From NCBI RefSeq assembly GCF_901933205.1, contig NC_044601.1, forward strand, positions 45,419,376 to 45,483,375: a stretch of DNA of 64,000 bases, in the 5' to 3' direction. This document shows positions 47,745 through 59,860 of this stretch, in pieces. The DNA is from Camarhynchus parvulus. Its lineage: Eukaryota > Chordata > Aves > Passeriformes > Thraupidae. The notes beneath the pieces are model-generated. The model ran no database searches. It was not told where the DNA came from and saw only the letters and a list, made by a program, of their open reading frames with translations. Position 1 is the stretch's first letter. Each line of letters starts with the position of its first letter. The translations under genes and the position numbers were made by a program.

Positions 47745-49010
47745 TTCAGAAACAATGAAGGCTGGGGGCAGCCTTGACATTAATGACCGTAAGACGGTGG
47801 AGTGCAGTATTGAATGAAGAAGCAGCAGGACAGTGTGCAAGAATACAACCATGAATTTCAGGAGAGCTAACTTCAGGCCCCTTAGGGGTCTTCTTGGAAG
47901 AATCCCATGGGAATAGACACTTCAGGCAAAAGGGGTCCAAGAAAGTTGATCAAAATTCCAGGACCACTTCCTCTGGGCCCAAGAACAATGCATCCCAATG
48001 AGAAAGACATCAGGACAAGAGGGCAAGAAACCTCCATGTATGAATAAAGAACTCCTCTCATTACTCAAGTATAAGCAAGAAATACACAGGAGGTGGAAGC
48101 GTGGTCAGGCCACTTGGAGTGAATGTAGACAGGTGATCAGAGTAAGTAGAAATTAAATTAGAAAGGCTAAGGTCCATCTGGAATTAAACCTGGTCAAGGA
48201 TGTCAGGGATAAAAAAAGGGCTTTTTCAAATACATCAATAACAAAAGGAAAACAATGGGCCCATTAGTAAAAAAAGAGGGGATCCAGGTACCAGAGAACA
48301 CAGAGGAGACACAACTTATTGAAAGTCTTCTTTGCTGACAAGACCAGCCCTCAGTATTCTCTGACCCAGGAGATCAGGGTAAAGGAATGTTGGAAGGAAG
48401 ACTTTCCCTTGGTCAAGGAGGATTAGGTTAGAAGCCATCTAGGCAAACCTGACATTCCCAAGTCCATGGGCCCTGAGTGGAACCATCTGAAAGTCAACAA
48501 AGGCAAATGAAGAGTCCTGCACCTTGGGAGGAACAGCCTCAGGCACCTGGGGCTGTCCTCTTGGGGAGCACCTCTGTGGAGAAGGACCTGGGGGTCCTGG
48601 TGGGCAAGAAGCTGTCCATGAGCCAGCAGTGTGTCCTAGTGGCCAAGAATGCCAATGGTATCCTGGGGAGCATTAGGAAGAACATTGCCAGCAGGTCATG
48701 GAAGGTGATCCTGCCCCTGTACTCAGCCCTGGTGAGGCCACACCTGCAGTGCTGTGTCCAGTTCTGGGCTCCTCAGGACAAGAGAGACATGGAGCTCCTG
48801 GAGCGGGTCCAGGAAGCGAACAAAGTTGACTAAGGGACGGATGTGAGTGTCTCTCTTACAAAGACATGCTGCAAGAATGGTGCCTGCTCAGCATCAAGGA
48901 CAGATGATTGAGAGGGGACACCACCAATGTCTGTTAGCATCTGAGGGGACGGTGTCAAGAGGATGGACCAGGCTCTTCTCAGTGGTGCCAAGCTGTAGGA
49001 TTGGCCGCAG
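47745..49010 (+). mobile_element. CR1 LINE copy with large internal RT deletion
   Basis: Plus-strand CR1 homology begins near 47,745, in the region after the endonuclease (LDINDRKTVEC-like). It continues through FQDHFLWAQEQC, CMNKELLSLLK, RRWKRGQATW and IRKAKVHLELNLV, and reaches KSMGP near 48,465. There it jumps to the later motif NKGK...VLHLGRNS, losing the RT catalytic core. Compared with the other CR1 (+) copy in this window, about 740 bp are missing. The C-terminal part (AEKDLGVLVGKK-like, SQQCVLVAKNANGIL, VQFWAP) is well preserved in a 118-codon frame at 48,477-48,833. The 3' part decays near 49,010 (GGACCAGGCTCTTCTCAGTG). Confidence 0.9.
48477..48836 (+). pseudogene. CR1 RT C-terminal remnant
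   Basis: A 118-codon frame encodes the last part of a CR1 RT-like protein (the KDLGVLVGKKLSMSQQCVLVA region through the KRDMELLERVQ motif). Its first residues come from the deletion junction and are not homologous in frame. No catalytic motif remains, and a stop follows the ERVQ motif within a few residues. It is a fossil, not a gene. Confidence 0.85.
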
Positions 49011-52000
49011 GTGAAACTTTGCTATCCCGAAGTCCTAAGCACTTCTGACTTTTGGTAACCTCTAAACACAGAAGTCCATGCCTTAAACTGGATTATTTTG
49101 TATTGGCTAGAGGATGTGGTTATAATGGAAAAGGCAACATAAAAAGATAGTTCAGAAAATAATTTGATTCTGTATTAATAATGTAATTCCTCAACTTCTG
49201 TGGGAGTTCTATTTCTATAAAGGGGCATGCTTGTAAGGGACAACACCAGTTTTTGGCAAAAAATTTCCATGTTTGGGTACAATTATCTGCTAAAGCCTAT
49301 ACCAAACAAGGTTCCAATCATTAAGTAGTCTTACAAACATACCTGGAAGTTTTCACTTTAAATTGCCATTCTTAACTCTTATACATGTGCCTATTGACCA
49401 GCCCGGGAAACTGCAGGGCAACCAGCGACTCACATGGGATAATGGCAGATGGCATGAGGTATGATCGGTGCTGTGACTTCAATTGCCGCCCTGCAGCAGC
49501 AGTTACATCTGGAAAATACACAAGGATAAACTAGCAGCAGCTATACCATTTTGGGACAGTGTTTCGACTAATTCAGTGAGGTCATCATCCTTGTGGCACT
49601 GGAAGTGACAATATTTCTATCTGGGGTGAGGGGAGATAGGGCCATGAGAAGCAATGGCTCCTAAATTACAGTGACATTTTCCTATCCCCAAGATCAGGTG
49701 ATTTTTTACTATGTAAAAGCCAAATTACAGGTCAGCATTCCATAGTAATGCTTCAGGTACATGAAGAAGTGAGACATGGGTGTGTTTTCCTTTGTTCTAT
49801 TAATAAACACTGAATAGCTTTGAATTATACATTTCCTCATATTATGAGCAACACCGTGAAGAAGCTATGCTGCTGGCCAACCCTATACATCAAAGTGAAG
49901 GTGTGTTGCCTTAATTAGCAGGTAAAACAGACAGCAGGTGACGAGATGCTGCCTGCTTTGAAGATAATGATGGAAAATCGTAGCTCTGTGTCAAGCCAAC
50001 ACCCTTCACTTTACCTCTTCATGACTCTGGTCGAGATGACAAAAGGGAAGGGTAGGAGAATTCTGCTCTGACATCTAATGCAAAGAACACCCCATCCTTC
50101 TGCCTCAGGAAGATGAGGAGGGTGCTCTGTGGTTAGAATAGAAACTACATTGAAGCAAGTTCACCTGTCCTCCCTTCGGCTTTGGATTGCTCTAAAGGCA
50201 TAAGATGTTTGTTTACTCAAGGAGGAGGAACACTGAGTACTTTAATGTTTCATGACAGGAGGTTATTCTGTACTTTCTTATGAATACAGAGCTTAACTGA
50301 GAGGCAGCTTTGATCAAATATACCCACAGGGAGAGATTTTAAAAATAGCTGAACAAAGTAGACCCTCCATATGCAATTTTCCAAAAAATTAGGTATGATA
50401 ATGACTCATGAATATCATTGTCAGAATTAGCCACTGATTGCAAAAGAAATAATTATTGATAAAAAATGAGTTAACCCTGGAAATCTCATGCCTGCTTCCT
50501 TCAAATTTAATTTATTTCACTGACAAAAATACAATAAAAATTCTTCCTACTCTTTGTAGCTTTCTGTAAGACTTATACTAGCAGGTAGAAACTGCACCTT
50601 TCAATAAGCTTACACACAGATGAACTATCATAATTCCTAAGGTGAACACAGTCTGATGATTAGTAGAAGTTATCTTCAAAGGGTAAGCAAGAAAAAGGAT
50701 TCTCTTGAGCCACTGAGAAACATTTTTATTGGAGTTGAGCTTGACTGCTCAAAATTTCTTTGGAGAACAACGCTGTATAATTTTTTAGATTCTAGCTATA
50801 CTTTGCAGAATAAATAAAAATGAATTATTTATGTGTTTTCTGCCATAGTTTGTTCCATATTATGGACTTGTGCTGCAGAGGTACTAGAATCTGTTATTGT
50901 GCAGAAATTTTATCTGGGCATGGGAACCCTTTCCAATTGCACGCAAGGCCTATTAAAGATCTGATTCCGTTGTGAGGATAAACCCTTGCATTAAGATAAG
51001 TGAACTGTCTTAACTTGGTTCTTATGTTGTCACTGTAAGAGCTAGATAAACATGTGAGAAAATATTCTGGTATGTTTTTATAGAGCATTTAACAGAAGAT
51101 AGGTGCCTATGTCTATTTTAAAAACGGGCCTACAGACAGCATACGGTGAACTACTGAAAATATGTTCTGCACAGACCCTCAGATCACACATGCAGGCTTC
51201 TCTTGGTAATATTTCCATGAACTCTGGTGTAGAGGTCAGGTTTTGAATGAATACTGTTAATTTACTTCCACAGTCTCTGCAATGCAGATAAATCTGCATC
51301 AGGGCCTGTAAGTGATCACAACGTATCAAACTCTGTTGGGAAATTTAAACAAACATTTTCTGAGATGAGAAATGTATATTTATTTTGTTTTTTACTTTCC
51401 ATAACAAATTTGTAATGATTTGTTAATCTGTTTATTTTAACTGCTGACTGAGTCTGTGAGACTGAAATATTCTTTGCAAGCCTGGAATAGTGACAGCAGC
51501 AGTACAAACCTAAATCCTGACAATGTCCAATAGTTTGTTTGATTTATACAAGCTTTGTGACATTTACAGTGCAGGTGCTAAGACAAAATTTGCTCCGTGG
51601 TAATCTAAAGATGCTTTTGATTTATAGTGGATCTATATGATCAGGCTAGAGGTGGTTGAATAAAAGGTTACTGTTTAACTCATAATGAAACAGAGCAGAG
51701 ATTAATGTTTCATATGCATGAGAAAAACCCATAGATTATTAAGAAATTTAATGTCCTTGTAATTATGATTGTTACCACACCAAAATGTCCTAAAAGACAA
51801 CCTCCAGTGACATGTCGATAGTCACTTGATGGATTATTATAACTGAAAAGAAAAGAAAAGGAAAATAATGATAAATAAGAACTAGTGGTTCTTTTTATAA
51901 ATCAGGTGTACAAAAGATCTTGCTCTGGTGCCACCAACCTACCTGAAAGTGAGGATATGTGCTAGTCACCTTCATACAGCAGGTTTGGTTTCAGTTTCAG

Positions 52001-55000
52001 TGAAATATTTCTTATGGTTCTTATACAAAGCCAGGCCAGGAGAGTTGCATATGACTGCTGTACCTGATGGCAGTCCTCCAAGGGTGCTTTTACAATCAGA
52101 TGTATTTTCAAATCAACCCAAACAAAGAAATAAGGCAATGTGCTGCTACTCTGCAAGGTCTTTTTTTGAAATAAATGGAGCAGATGCCACCTTAGTTTCT
52201 GAGCTTTATCGATTGCTTTATAAAATATGCTTTTCTTTTAAAAATACACTCTGAGCTGGCCTGCTGACCCTGGGAATTCAAACCTTATTACTCCAGTTTA
52301 AACACTTGCCAGTGTATAGACAGTTAACAAAGCTAAATCCTCTCCCAGCTGAACACCAGATTCCCTGGGGAATTCAATCAGGCTACTTTATTATGGTCTT
52401 TTAATAAGTCAGGTCAAATAGCTGTTTGAATTGTAATGATCTCCATGTGAATTCTGGTTTTGATAGCAAATGCTGATACCTCTTCACTTCCAGACAGATT
52501 TATTAATTGGCTATCTTCTGCCATATGCAGTGTGATGTTGCTGCTGCTGTGCTGCTGTTTTTTTACTCACATCCAAACCTTTAATTGTGTAAATAAGATA
52601 AATGAGGGACCATGAGCCCTGCTACCTTGAGACACCAGCTGATACTGAGTCTTCTGCTACACTTAGTAGATGTATTAAGAGTTATGACAGGATAAGTTGT
52701 CAAAAGGTACTATCCATGTCTGTATACATGTTCTCATTCTGGACCAGATCAGTGAGAGTGGGCAGGACCAAGGTTTTGTGTTATTTGATACCATCTTACA
52801 TCGTTGCCAGGGGCAGGGAAGAGGACTCTTTCTCTCACTTCCAAGAAGAAAGAGTGTTCCTTTTTGGTGGGGGGGGAAAGTGGGCAGAGAGTGTGTCCAC
52901 TATTGTTTCATTATCCTGGGCTTGGTGAACATTTTGCAGTTAAATCATCCACTCCTTGGACCCTTTTGTTATTTAGTATTGTTCCTGCTACTATTTCTTT
53001 TCTTATTGCTGCTTCTGGTGAATTGTTCTTATCACAGCACATGATCTTTGCCATTTGTGCTTCCATCTAGAGGGGAGGAGAAGTGAGTGCCAGCACAGTT
53101 TCACTGGAACCACTAAACTGGGGAATGCTGTTCCTAAACCACAACAATCCAGAAAGGTGCAGTTTGGAAAGATTCAGGAGGACTTCTTGATTCATTTCAT
53201 CTCATCTGCATTTCCCCAGGCATGGTGTAAAGAATGATGTTACAGAAGGATTCCAATATGACTATAACAATCCTTAAGAGCGTCTCAGTAGACTGAACGC
53301 ATGAGAAAGCATTTAATTATTACTGATTTTTTTGTTTGTTTGTTTTAATTCTTTGTTTTTTATACCACTTTCATCCACCCAGCAAATGATGGAAGATAAG
53401 CAGCAAGCAGACATTCATAGTCTGACTGTTTTCACTCACTAGTTCAACCTTACAGCCTTGAAAACAGTAGTAATATGTTAAGTCACTATGGCTGTTCCCA
53501 CTCCCAGCATGGTTAAATTTTGTTCACTTTTTAAAAATTATCTTGCTGTCTATCACAATATTTCCTCCAGCCATTGTCACCATGGTAAAGTCCTTCTAGA
53601 CTGGAATTTAATCTTCCTCAATCATGGACAATGGCTGCCTTTTTAAACTCAAAACCTCTGGAAATTAACTACTATTCAGACATATAATAATATAATTTCT
53701 TTTTGAATGGTAGAAATAGATACACTTTTCTCTTTTTGATTTTTCATTGTACTTTGTCTAATTTTTTTCTGGAATAATTATTCTGCTACTTCTTCAAAGG
53801 AGTACTTTCCCTATGTCTATTTGGCCTGAGTTTTACCCCAAATCTTTAAAAACAATGGCAGTACATCTTTGCTTTTATTAAGTGTTTGCTTATATGCTTT
53901 ATTGAACAGCATTCTAAATGAATTGATCATGGTTTAAGTTCTATTGGAGTAAAAGAGTGGGTCTGAACTTTCGTTCAGGTAGATTTTGTAGAAGTACAGC
54001 CAGTAAGACAGTTGTGTATCCCAAAGACACCACTCATCAGAAACTGGCACCTAAAGATTTATGTATTGGTCCTTTTTGTGCAGGGGACATTTATGCCAGT
54101 GGGGTATTTGCTGCATTTGCCTGCTTGTTAGGAAGGATTCAGAGCATTCAGTGGTTACCTAAAACATCTATGTCCAGTTGCATACCAAGGTTAGTAAAGC
54201 ACTGACTTTACTCATAACGAAATGCCTCTTTTGAGGAACAGTGTTACCATTTTCCCTGACGTTCCAAAGAAAACCTCTAGACAATGACCTAAAGACTAAC
54301 ACTGAGACCACTGAGAATGTTGATAATAAATTTATCTAGGAATGCATATGCTGAGTGTTTTCCTAACTCACTGTGCTGCTATACCTTACTTGGAGTGAAT
54401 TCAGTGTAAATCAAGAAATGTGGAGACAGAGGGTAAAATATATTGTAGTGCTCTGTTGTTTCATTTACAGTGATCTCACACATGTTTAACTGGCTGAAAG
54501 GCCATAAAAACAAAAGTCCCATACAGAAGCCTATCTTGAAGGGCTTTCTAAGCCTGAGCTAGTGTCTGTTAAATGTTATTTCTGCCATCAGGTTATATCA
54601 ACACTGGCACTGTAAGGGCTCAAGTGCTCAAGACCCACCACCCAGAGCAGTGCAGTCATACCCTGTATTTCCTGTGGCGGTCAGCAGGCACTGGTTCATG
54701 CCTGACCATTCCTTCAGCTGACACACATACACCTCCCCTTTCAGCCCTGGTACTGGCAGATGACCGTGTTCCAAAAACTCAAGTTCCCTGATTCCCTGTG
54801 AAAAGTGACCTAAATAAAGAGAAGTTCAAAGTTTTAGGTTTTCATTGTGCCCATTGCATACTCCGCATGCCCCTGTTTCCACCTGCCAAAGACCTGTAGC
54901 TCGGAATTCAGGGGTGGCAGGAGTGTCATGCATCCTGCCATCCACCTGTGATACAATCTGTGCCTTGTCTCTTCCAGGGTTTTATCAAAGTGTCCTACTA

Positions 55001-55049
55001 TGCTTGTGCTACTATGAAAAAGAGGAAGGAAAAGAAAAAGAAGGAAAGA
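49011..55049. other. About 6 kb gene-poor interval
   Basis: AT-rich DNA with short ORFs. A TTTG-rich run lies at 53,329-53,346. A segment at about 52,250-52,560 with TAAT/ATTA homeodomain-type words and a GCTGCTGCTGTGCTGCTG stretch (near 52,540) could be regulatory, but nothing beyond composition supports this. A GGTGGGGGGGG run lies at about 52,867. No RNA gene, exon or transposon recognised. Confidence 0.45.
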
Positions 55050-55174
55050 GAAAAAGAAAAAGAAAAAGAAAAAGAAAAAGAAAAAGAAAAAGAAAAAGAA
55101 AAAGAAAAAGAAAAAGAAAAAGAAAAAGAAAAAGAAAAAGAAAAAGAAAAAGAAAAAGAAAAAGAAAAAGAAAA
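55050..55174 (+). repeat. (GAAAAA)n hexanucleotide microsatellite, about 21 units
   Basis: About 125 bases of uninterrupted GAAAAA, with imperfect copies extending the purine tract from about 55,018 to 55,201. The plus strand is wholly purine. It gives artefactual Lys/Glu, Lys/Arg and, on the other strand, Phe/Ser ORFs (54,845-55,264). Confidence 0.97.
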
Positions 55175-55201
55175 GAAAAAGAGATAAAAAAGAAAAAGAA
55201 A

Positions 55202-56197
55202 CTCAGGGAGAATTAAGTAGTCTCCTGTTTTATTACCAGTGTAGAAATAAGTTTTGGCTTCCAATTCATTCAGTTTGGGAGCAGTAGGATAGTCTGAACA
55301 GTCATTTTAGCAGTCATGGATTTCTGCCCTGAAGATTTTTGTTCAAATTGAAACGACTCACTTCTCACTCCAACCGTCTGTGCTGCATAATAGTGGCAGA
55401 TGGAGAGAGGAAAATCTGGATTTTTTTGCTTTCAAGGAACCACAAAAGTTAATGAGGTAATGTTGATTGTTCTGCGGCTGTAACTGAAGGAGGTCTCTGC
55501 ACAGCACGTACATTGCTTCCTCTTTCTCTTGTGAGTGAATAGAACAGTGTATGAAAGAAATGCAGCTGAATCATTATGTTAGGGTGTGATAAATCAGATG
55601 TGAGAAATTATGTAGTGGGTTGGGACGTAAGGAGAAATTTTATTTGTTCCTCTTGGAACAGGAGTAGCATTGTCGAGTGCTTCTTGAGTTCCAAAAAATG
55701 GCTCTAGTTCCAAGGAAAAAATAGTGATCTAAAAGCTTACATTAGTACATTTTAGATATTCTTAAAAGTATTTAAGACACCATCTCATAGTATCAGTGAC
55801 ATAAAATCCAGCTCTTTGCTCACTTATCACTCACAGCAATTTATCTGTGCAGTATTCTAGCCAAACACAGGAGTAAATGTTATTTTTTGACAAAAATCCT
55901 CACTTAAATAACTATTTTGCTGTCACCGCTTTTTACCATGGATCTGTGAGCTGCAGGTCTTGACCTTTTCTAAAGATCCAACGAAGTTTGTGCCATGGTA
56001 CATAATTAAGACTGATGGTTATGGTCAAAGTAACATTTCCTTATAAATTTCATCATTTTCTGATCTCTTTGGAGGCATGGTGTTTTATAATGGATGAAGT
56101 GTTCACCATCAATAAGCATTTTCTTTGTTGTTTCCTAGAGAGCCATTCACCAGATTAACAAAACAACAGTTAGGAGCTAATAAAGGTCCTCTCAGCT
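55202..56197. other. Gene-poor interval
   Basis: AT-rich sequence without ORFs over 60 codons except at its edges. Nothing identifiable. Confidence 0.5.
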
Positions 56198-56730
56198 CGA
56201 CTTGAGAGGAGGACGTGCTAATGCCCGCAGGCAAAATGCCATTGAAACCAAAATGTCAGGACTGGTCACAAAGACTTTGACCTGTAATTGCGTCCAGAGA
56301 ATTAAAAAGCGTGAGAGTTTCCAGGGGAGGAGAAGGGAGCAGTTTTGGCGGGCCATTCACTGCCCGCAATTAGGGACAGATTTTTACAGGGCGAGCAGGC
56401 CCCCACCGGATCCTGATGGCTTTTCGTGGGGGCTTCTGAAAAGCCTCCCTTCAAACGCTTTGGCGAGGAGAGATTGAAGGCAAATTTTGGAGACTTTAGG
56501 AGTGAGTGCCATTCTCACGTGTGTCCGCAATGCCCCCCTCCAAGCTCCCCCGGGGAACACCGGCAAACCAAATTAGGGATGAGAATGGAGCAGCTCCTTC
56601 CCCTCTGTGTGCAACCGCAAAGAATAATGGCTCGATGTGTTTTGGTTTCCTCAGTTCTAGAGGCTGCACGGCATTTCTTATCACCTGGGGATTGAAACCC
56701 TGAGGGTTAAGAGAGACGGTTCCCACGGAA
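56198..56730. promoter_or_regulatory. CpG-rich segment, candidate CNE/enhancer or unannotated first exon
   Basis: Direct counting gives 21 CpG dinucleotides in about 530 bases, far above the surrounding DNA, where whole 60-base lines usually have none. The segment contains words such as GTAATTGCG and CAATTAGGGAC (homeodomain-like cores) and CACGTG (E-box, about 56,517). ORFs are open in several frames on both strands (60-91 codons), as expected from high GC, and none has a recognised domain. It could be a developmental enhancer, a small CpG island promoter, or an exon of a lncRNA. Strand and function cannot be fixed from this sequence. Confidence 0.45.
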
Positions 56731-58559
56731 TAAACACTGACTGGAATTTGCTTCCAAAATTCAAACCAAGTTGAACATTAGTAACATTTTAGCACACAAT
56801 AAGCTATCGATCCTGCAGTTCTTTTCTATATGAAATCCTTTAATCATGAAAGTACAGCCAATTCCAGCATAAAATATGGCACTACAGCAATATGGCAGCT
56901 GATGTTAGAAAAAACAGGCATAAACACTAGGTCAGAAGCAGATTTGAGATAGAAACTGGTGCTCGGATACAGTTCAGCCCAATCACTTCTGCTTGCACTA
57001 CAGGTACCCTTCAAAATGACTACAAGTAAATATAACCTTTTGGCCACTTTTTGTCAAAGCTGACATACCCAAAACCTGTCTTCACTAGCCCCATGCAGAG
57101 ATAATGGTCCAATATAAATCTCAAGAAGAGACATCTAATAAAGTACTTCCGACAAAGTAAAGAGACTTAATCCAACCAGGTCTATATTTGCCACTGTTCC
57201 TTTCAAGTGCTACTTAATTTTCTAAGGCTCTGTGTCCTTTTCCACCTTTAAAATTACAGTTGGTACAGTCGCGTTAAACTTTATTTCTCCTAATTTTATT
57301 TTTTTTATCTTTCTAGATGGACTCATGCTACTTTTGTTGAAGGAGAATTGAGTTGTTAAAACTCCAGATTTTCTTCTGCTTTTCTTCTTTCTATATTTTG
57401 CAGCACTGAAAAAATACCTTATGGATGGTGTAATTTATTGTGCTGCTTGCTGTCATCGAGCTTGTCATGTCTAGCCTCCCAGCAGCCAGACCTGGTTGGG
57501 ACACACTTTTGTCCCATTACAGTGATTTTTTCATGGTATGCAAGGCTGGAGCAATTGCAGTTCATTTCAACAGCAGATTATTAGAGGAAGAGACATTACA
57601 AATACGTATCAGCTTGTGGGATTCCCCATCTCATCTAATGGTTCCAAGAAATGCCCTGGAAAATGTTGTTGTTTCTTGGACTGACAGATAGGGCAAGCAA
57701 CCACAGGCAACCACTTCTCACTGGCTTTCAAGATTTTGGACAGTGTGGTGTCTATTCTTCATTCACAGATTCGTTGATGAGAGTTAGTTGCATCTCAGTA
57801 GCTACAACTGGGTATTTAGAATTACAGTCTACATCTTCATAGTCTGCTAGAAAGAGGGATAGAAATTAATGATGTATGTATTAACATGAAGAGATTACAG
57901 ACATTCCTGAGTGCAGGGTATTACAAAACTGCATCAGAGAGAGTTCAAGGATTTGCATTTAACCAAACATGGCCCAGTTTGTAACAAAACTCATTATGTG
58001 GCTGTGAATTCCGAGGAAATAAAACATTGAATCCTGGTGAGGTTACACACTGAAAAGCAAAGCCATAAATAAGAAGTAGTCTTGTATTTTCCAGTTCTGG
58101 CTTGGAGAGTAGTAAACCTGGTCATGCTCCAGCATGCTGCAGCACAGTCCATATGCAGAAGTCCCAACAATGAAAATGTTTGCATAAAGCCTCATATTCA
58201 TAAATATTCTCAGTGCTAACCCAAACTTGGATGCAGGTTTCATTTTCCCTTTAGATTCTTTCCAGTATGAAAAAGCTTTGGAAATTTTTAACCCCATCTA
58301 ACCCCCTCCAGTCCCTGCCTCTAACACACACAAATGACTTGCTTAAGATTTGCCAATAAGTAAAATGGAGCATATTTTTTGCAGCATGCCAGATGGTGCT
58401 GGTGAAGACCAGACACGCAGGAGGTTCCTAATTAAAGCTTTAAAACTAGGGATGAGAAATGGCAGGTGCAGTCTGGGGGTGCTCAGATAGTGGACAACAG
58501 GCGAGCTGCCTACAGATCTTTTTGAGAGCACCCTCACACTCATCCTCAGGGAACTCATA
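56731..58559. other. Gene-poor interval
   Basis: AT-rich DNA. An 83-codon plus ORF (57,440-57,691) and an 84-codon minus ORF (58,043-58,297) have no recognised domain. No repeat family or RNA gene seen. Confidence 0.5.
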
Positions 58560-58810
58560 ATGACAAGAGGCAGTTAATTTAAAGCTAATTAAGAAAACTC
58601 TATCCAGTCTTCACACAATAAGAAAAGGTGCCAGACCTCAGCTGGCATTTGCACCCTGACAGGAAGAAAATGGCCATTGTGGGGCTGCAAAAGCTGCCAC
58701 TTCATTCTCACCCGAGGCGCACAAAGCAACCAAACCCTTGAACCTTTATGGTTTCGGCGGCAATTCAGCCCGTAAATAAAAACTGCTGAGAGGGTGCGCT
58801 CATGTCTAGG
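58560..58810. promoter_or_regulatory. Candidate conserved non-coding element
   Basis: Its right half (58,681-58,800) has six CpG in 120 bases, including GAGGCGCAC and TTTCGGCGGCAATTC, embedded in otherwise CpG-poor DNA. The left half has homeodomain-type words (GTTAATTTAAAGCTAATTAAG). The pattern resembles vertebrate CNEs. Conservation is not testable here. Confidence 0.3.
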
Positions 58811-59479
58811 AATAGAAATGAACCCTGTAGCTTCATAAAGGCTGTTTCTTCAGCAGTAGGAGTTCACAGAGTTGAGGAGTAAATGTTGTACTCTGCATGG
58901 ATGCCTATCAGGACAGGCTGATGCCCTGCTGTAGGCAGGAGGGACCTCTGGAGCCATTCTCTAGGTTACTACAGTTCCCTCATCTGCTGAAAGTGTTGAG
59001 TTTTATCCAGGCCCTGCTGCCCTCTGACACCTCTCCTAACTTTTCTATTACATAGAGTGATGTATCAAGTGTTTCTGCTTCTACTGTTTGACGTTTGAGT
59101 GCAGTAGACAAGGAGAAAAACTTGCACTATCTTATAACACATAACTACCATTTAATCCCACAAACCCAATGTCAGCCCCTCTAGCGCAAAGCCAGTTCCT
59201 TTCCTTGCTGGCCTCATCTCAGTTGTGCCCAAAGTCATGTACTCTTTGCCACTGTTTTGAACAAACATTCAGATTTACTTGAATAAAGTGTTCTTAACAG
59301 ATACTAAGCGCCCTTAGAAGAATTTCTGTATTGCAGTGAATCACTAGTGCCACAATCACATACCCAAATACCAATTTGCCTAAGTTCCTCAGCTTTCAAA
59401 GAGATTTGTCCATTGATTCCTAAACACTTAGGTATAATGTGAGGAGATTTCTGTCACAATTTTGGAAGGGATGGCAAAA
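58811..59479. other. Gene-poor interval between two CNE-like segments
   Basis: No ORF over 60 codons in this stretch. Nothing identifiable. Confidence 0.5.
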
Positions 59480-59860
59480 TCTGAGCTATATATCTGCCTC
59501 ATGTTATGGACCAGTTGCAGCTGCTGGACCACGGGTGCGTTTGAGCTAAATCATTGGCACATTCTGTGACAGACAAATGGCTCTCTGTAAGTGTTTCAAG
59601 AGATTTCCACCTTTTCCTGCCTCTGGCAGCTCATTCTGGTCCCAAATAACCTTGCCGGGCCAATTGTACAGTGTTATGTGGGACTACAATTGACGCCAGG
59701 TCAGAGATTCAGGCTGAACCCCACAGTCCTCTTTTTGTTTGTTTGTTTTGGAAAACACAATATGGAGCAACAATTTGTCTCTTTCTGACTCTTAAACTAG
59801 TCCCAGCTACTGTACACAGATAAAAGAATTGGAATTGACTTGGGCTCCATCTGCTTTTAT
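59480..59860. promoter_or_regulatory. Weak candidate conserved non-coding element
   Basis: Moderate-GC segment with CCTTGCCGGGCCAATTG (CCAAT/CP2-like) and CAATTGACGCC near 59,651-59,697. A 65-codon plus ORF (59,591-59,788) is not coding-like. The call rests on word composition only. Confidence 0.2.

Noticed and set aside
54845..55264. Lys/Arg-, Lys/Glu- and Phe/Ser-repeat ORFs
   Set aside because: They are frame readings of the GAAAAA microsatellite and its flanks, without other coding evidence.
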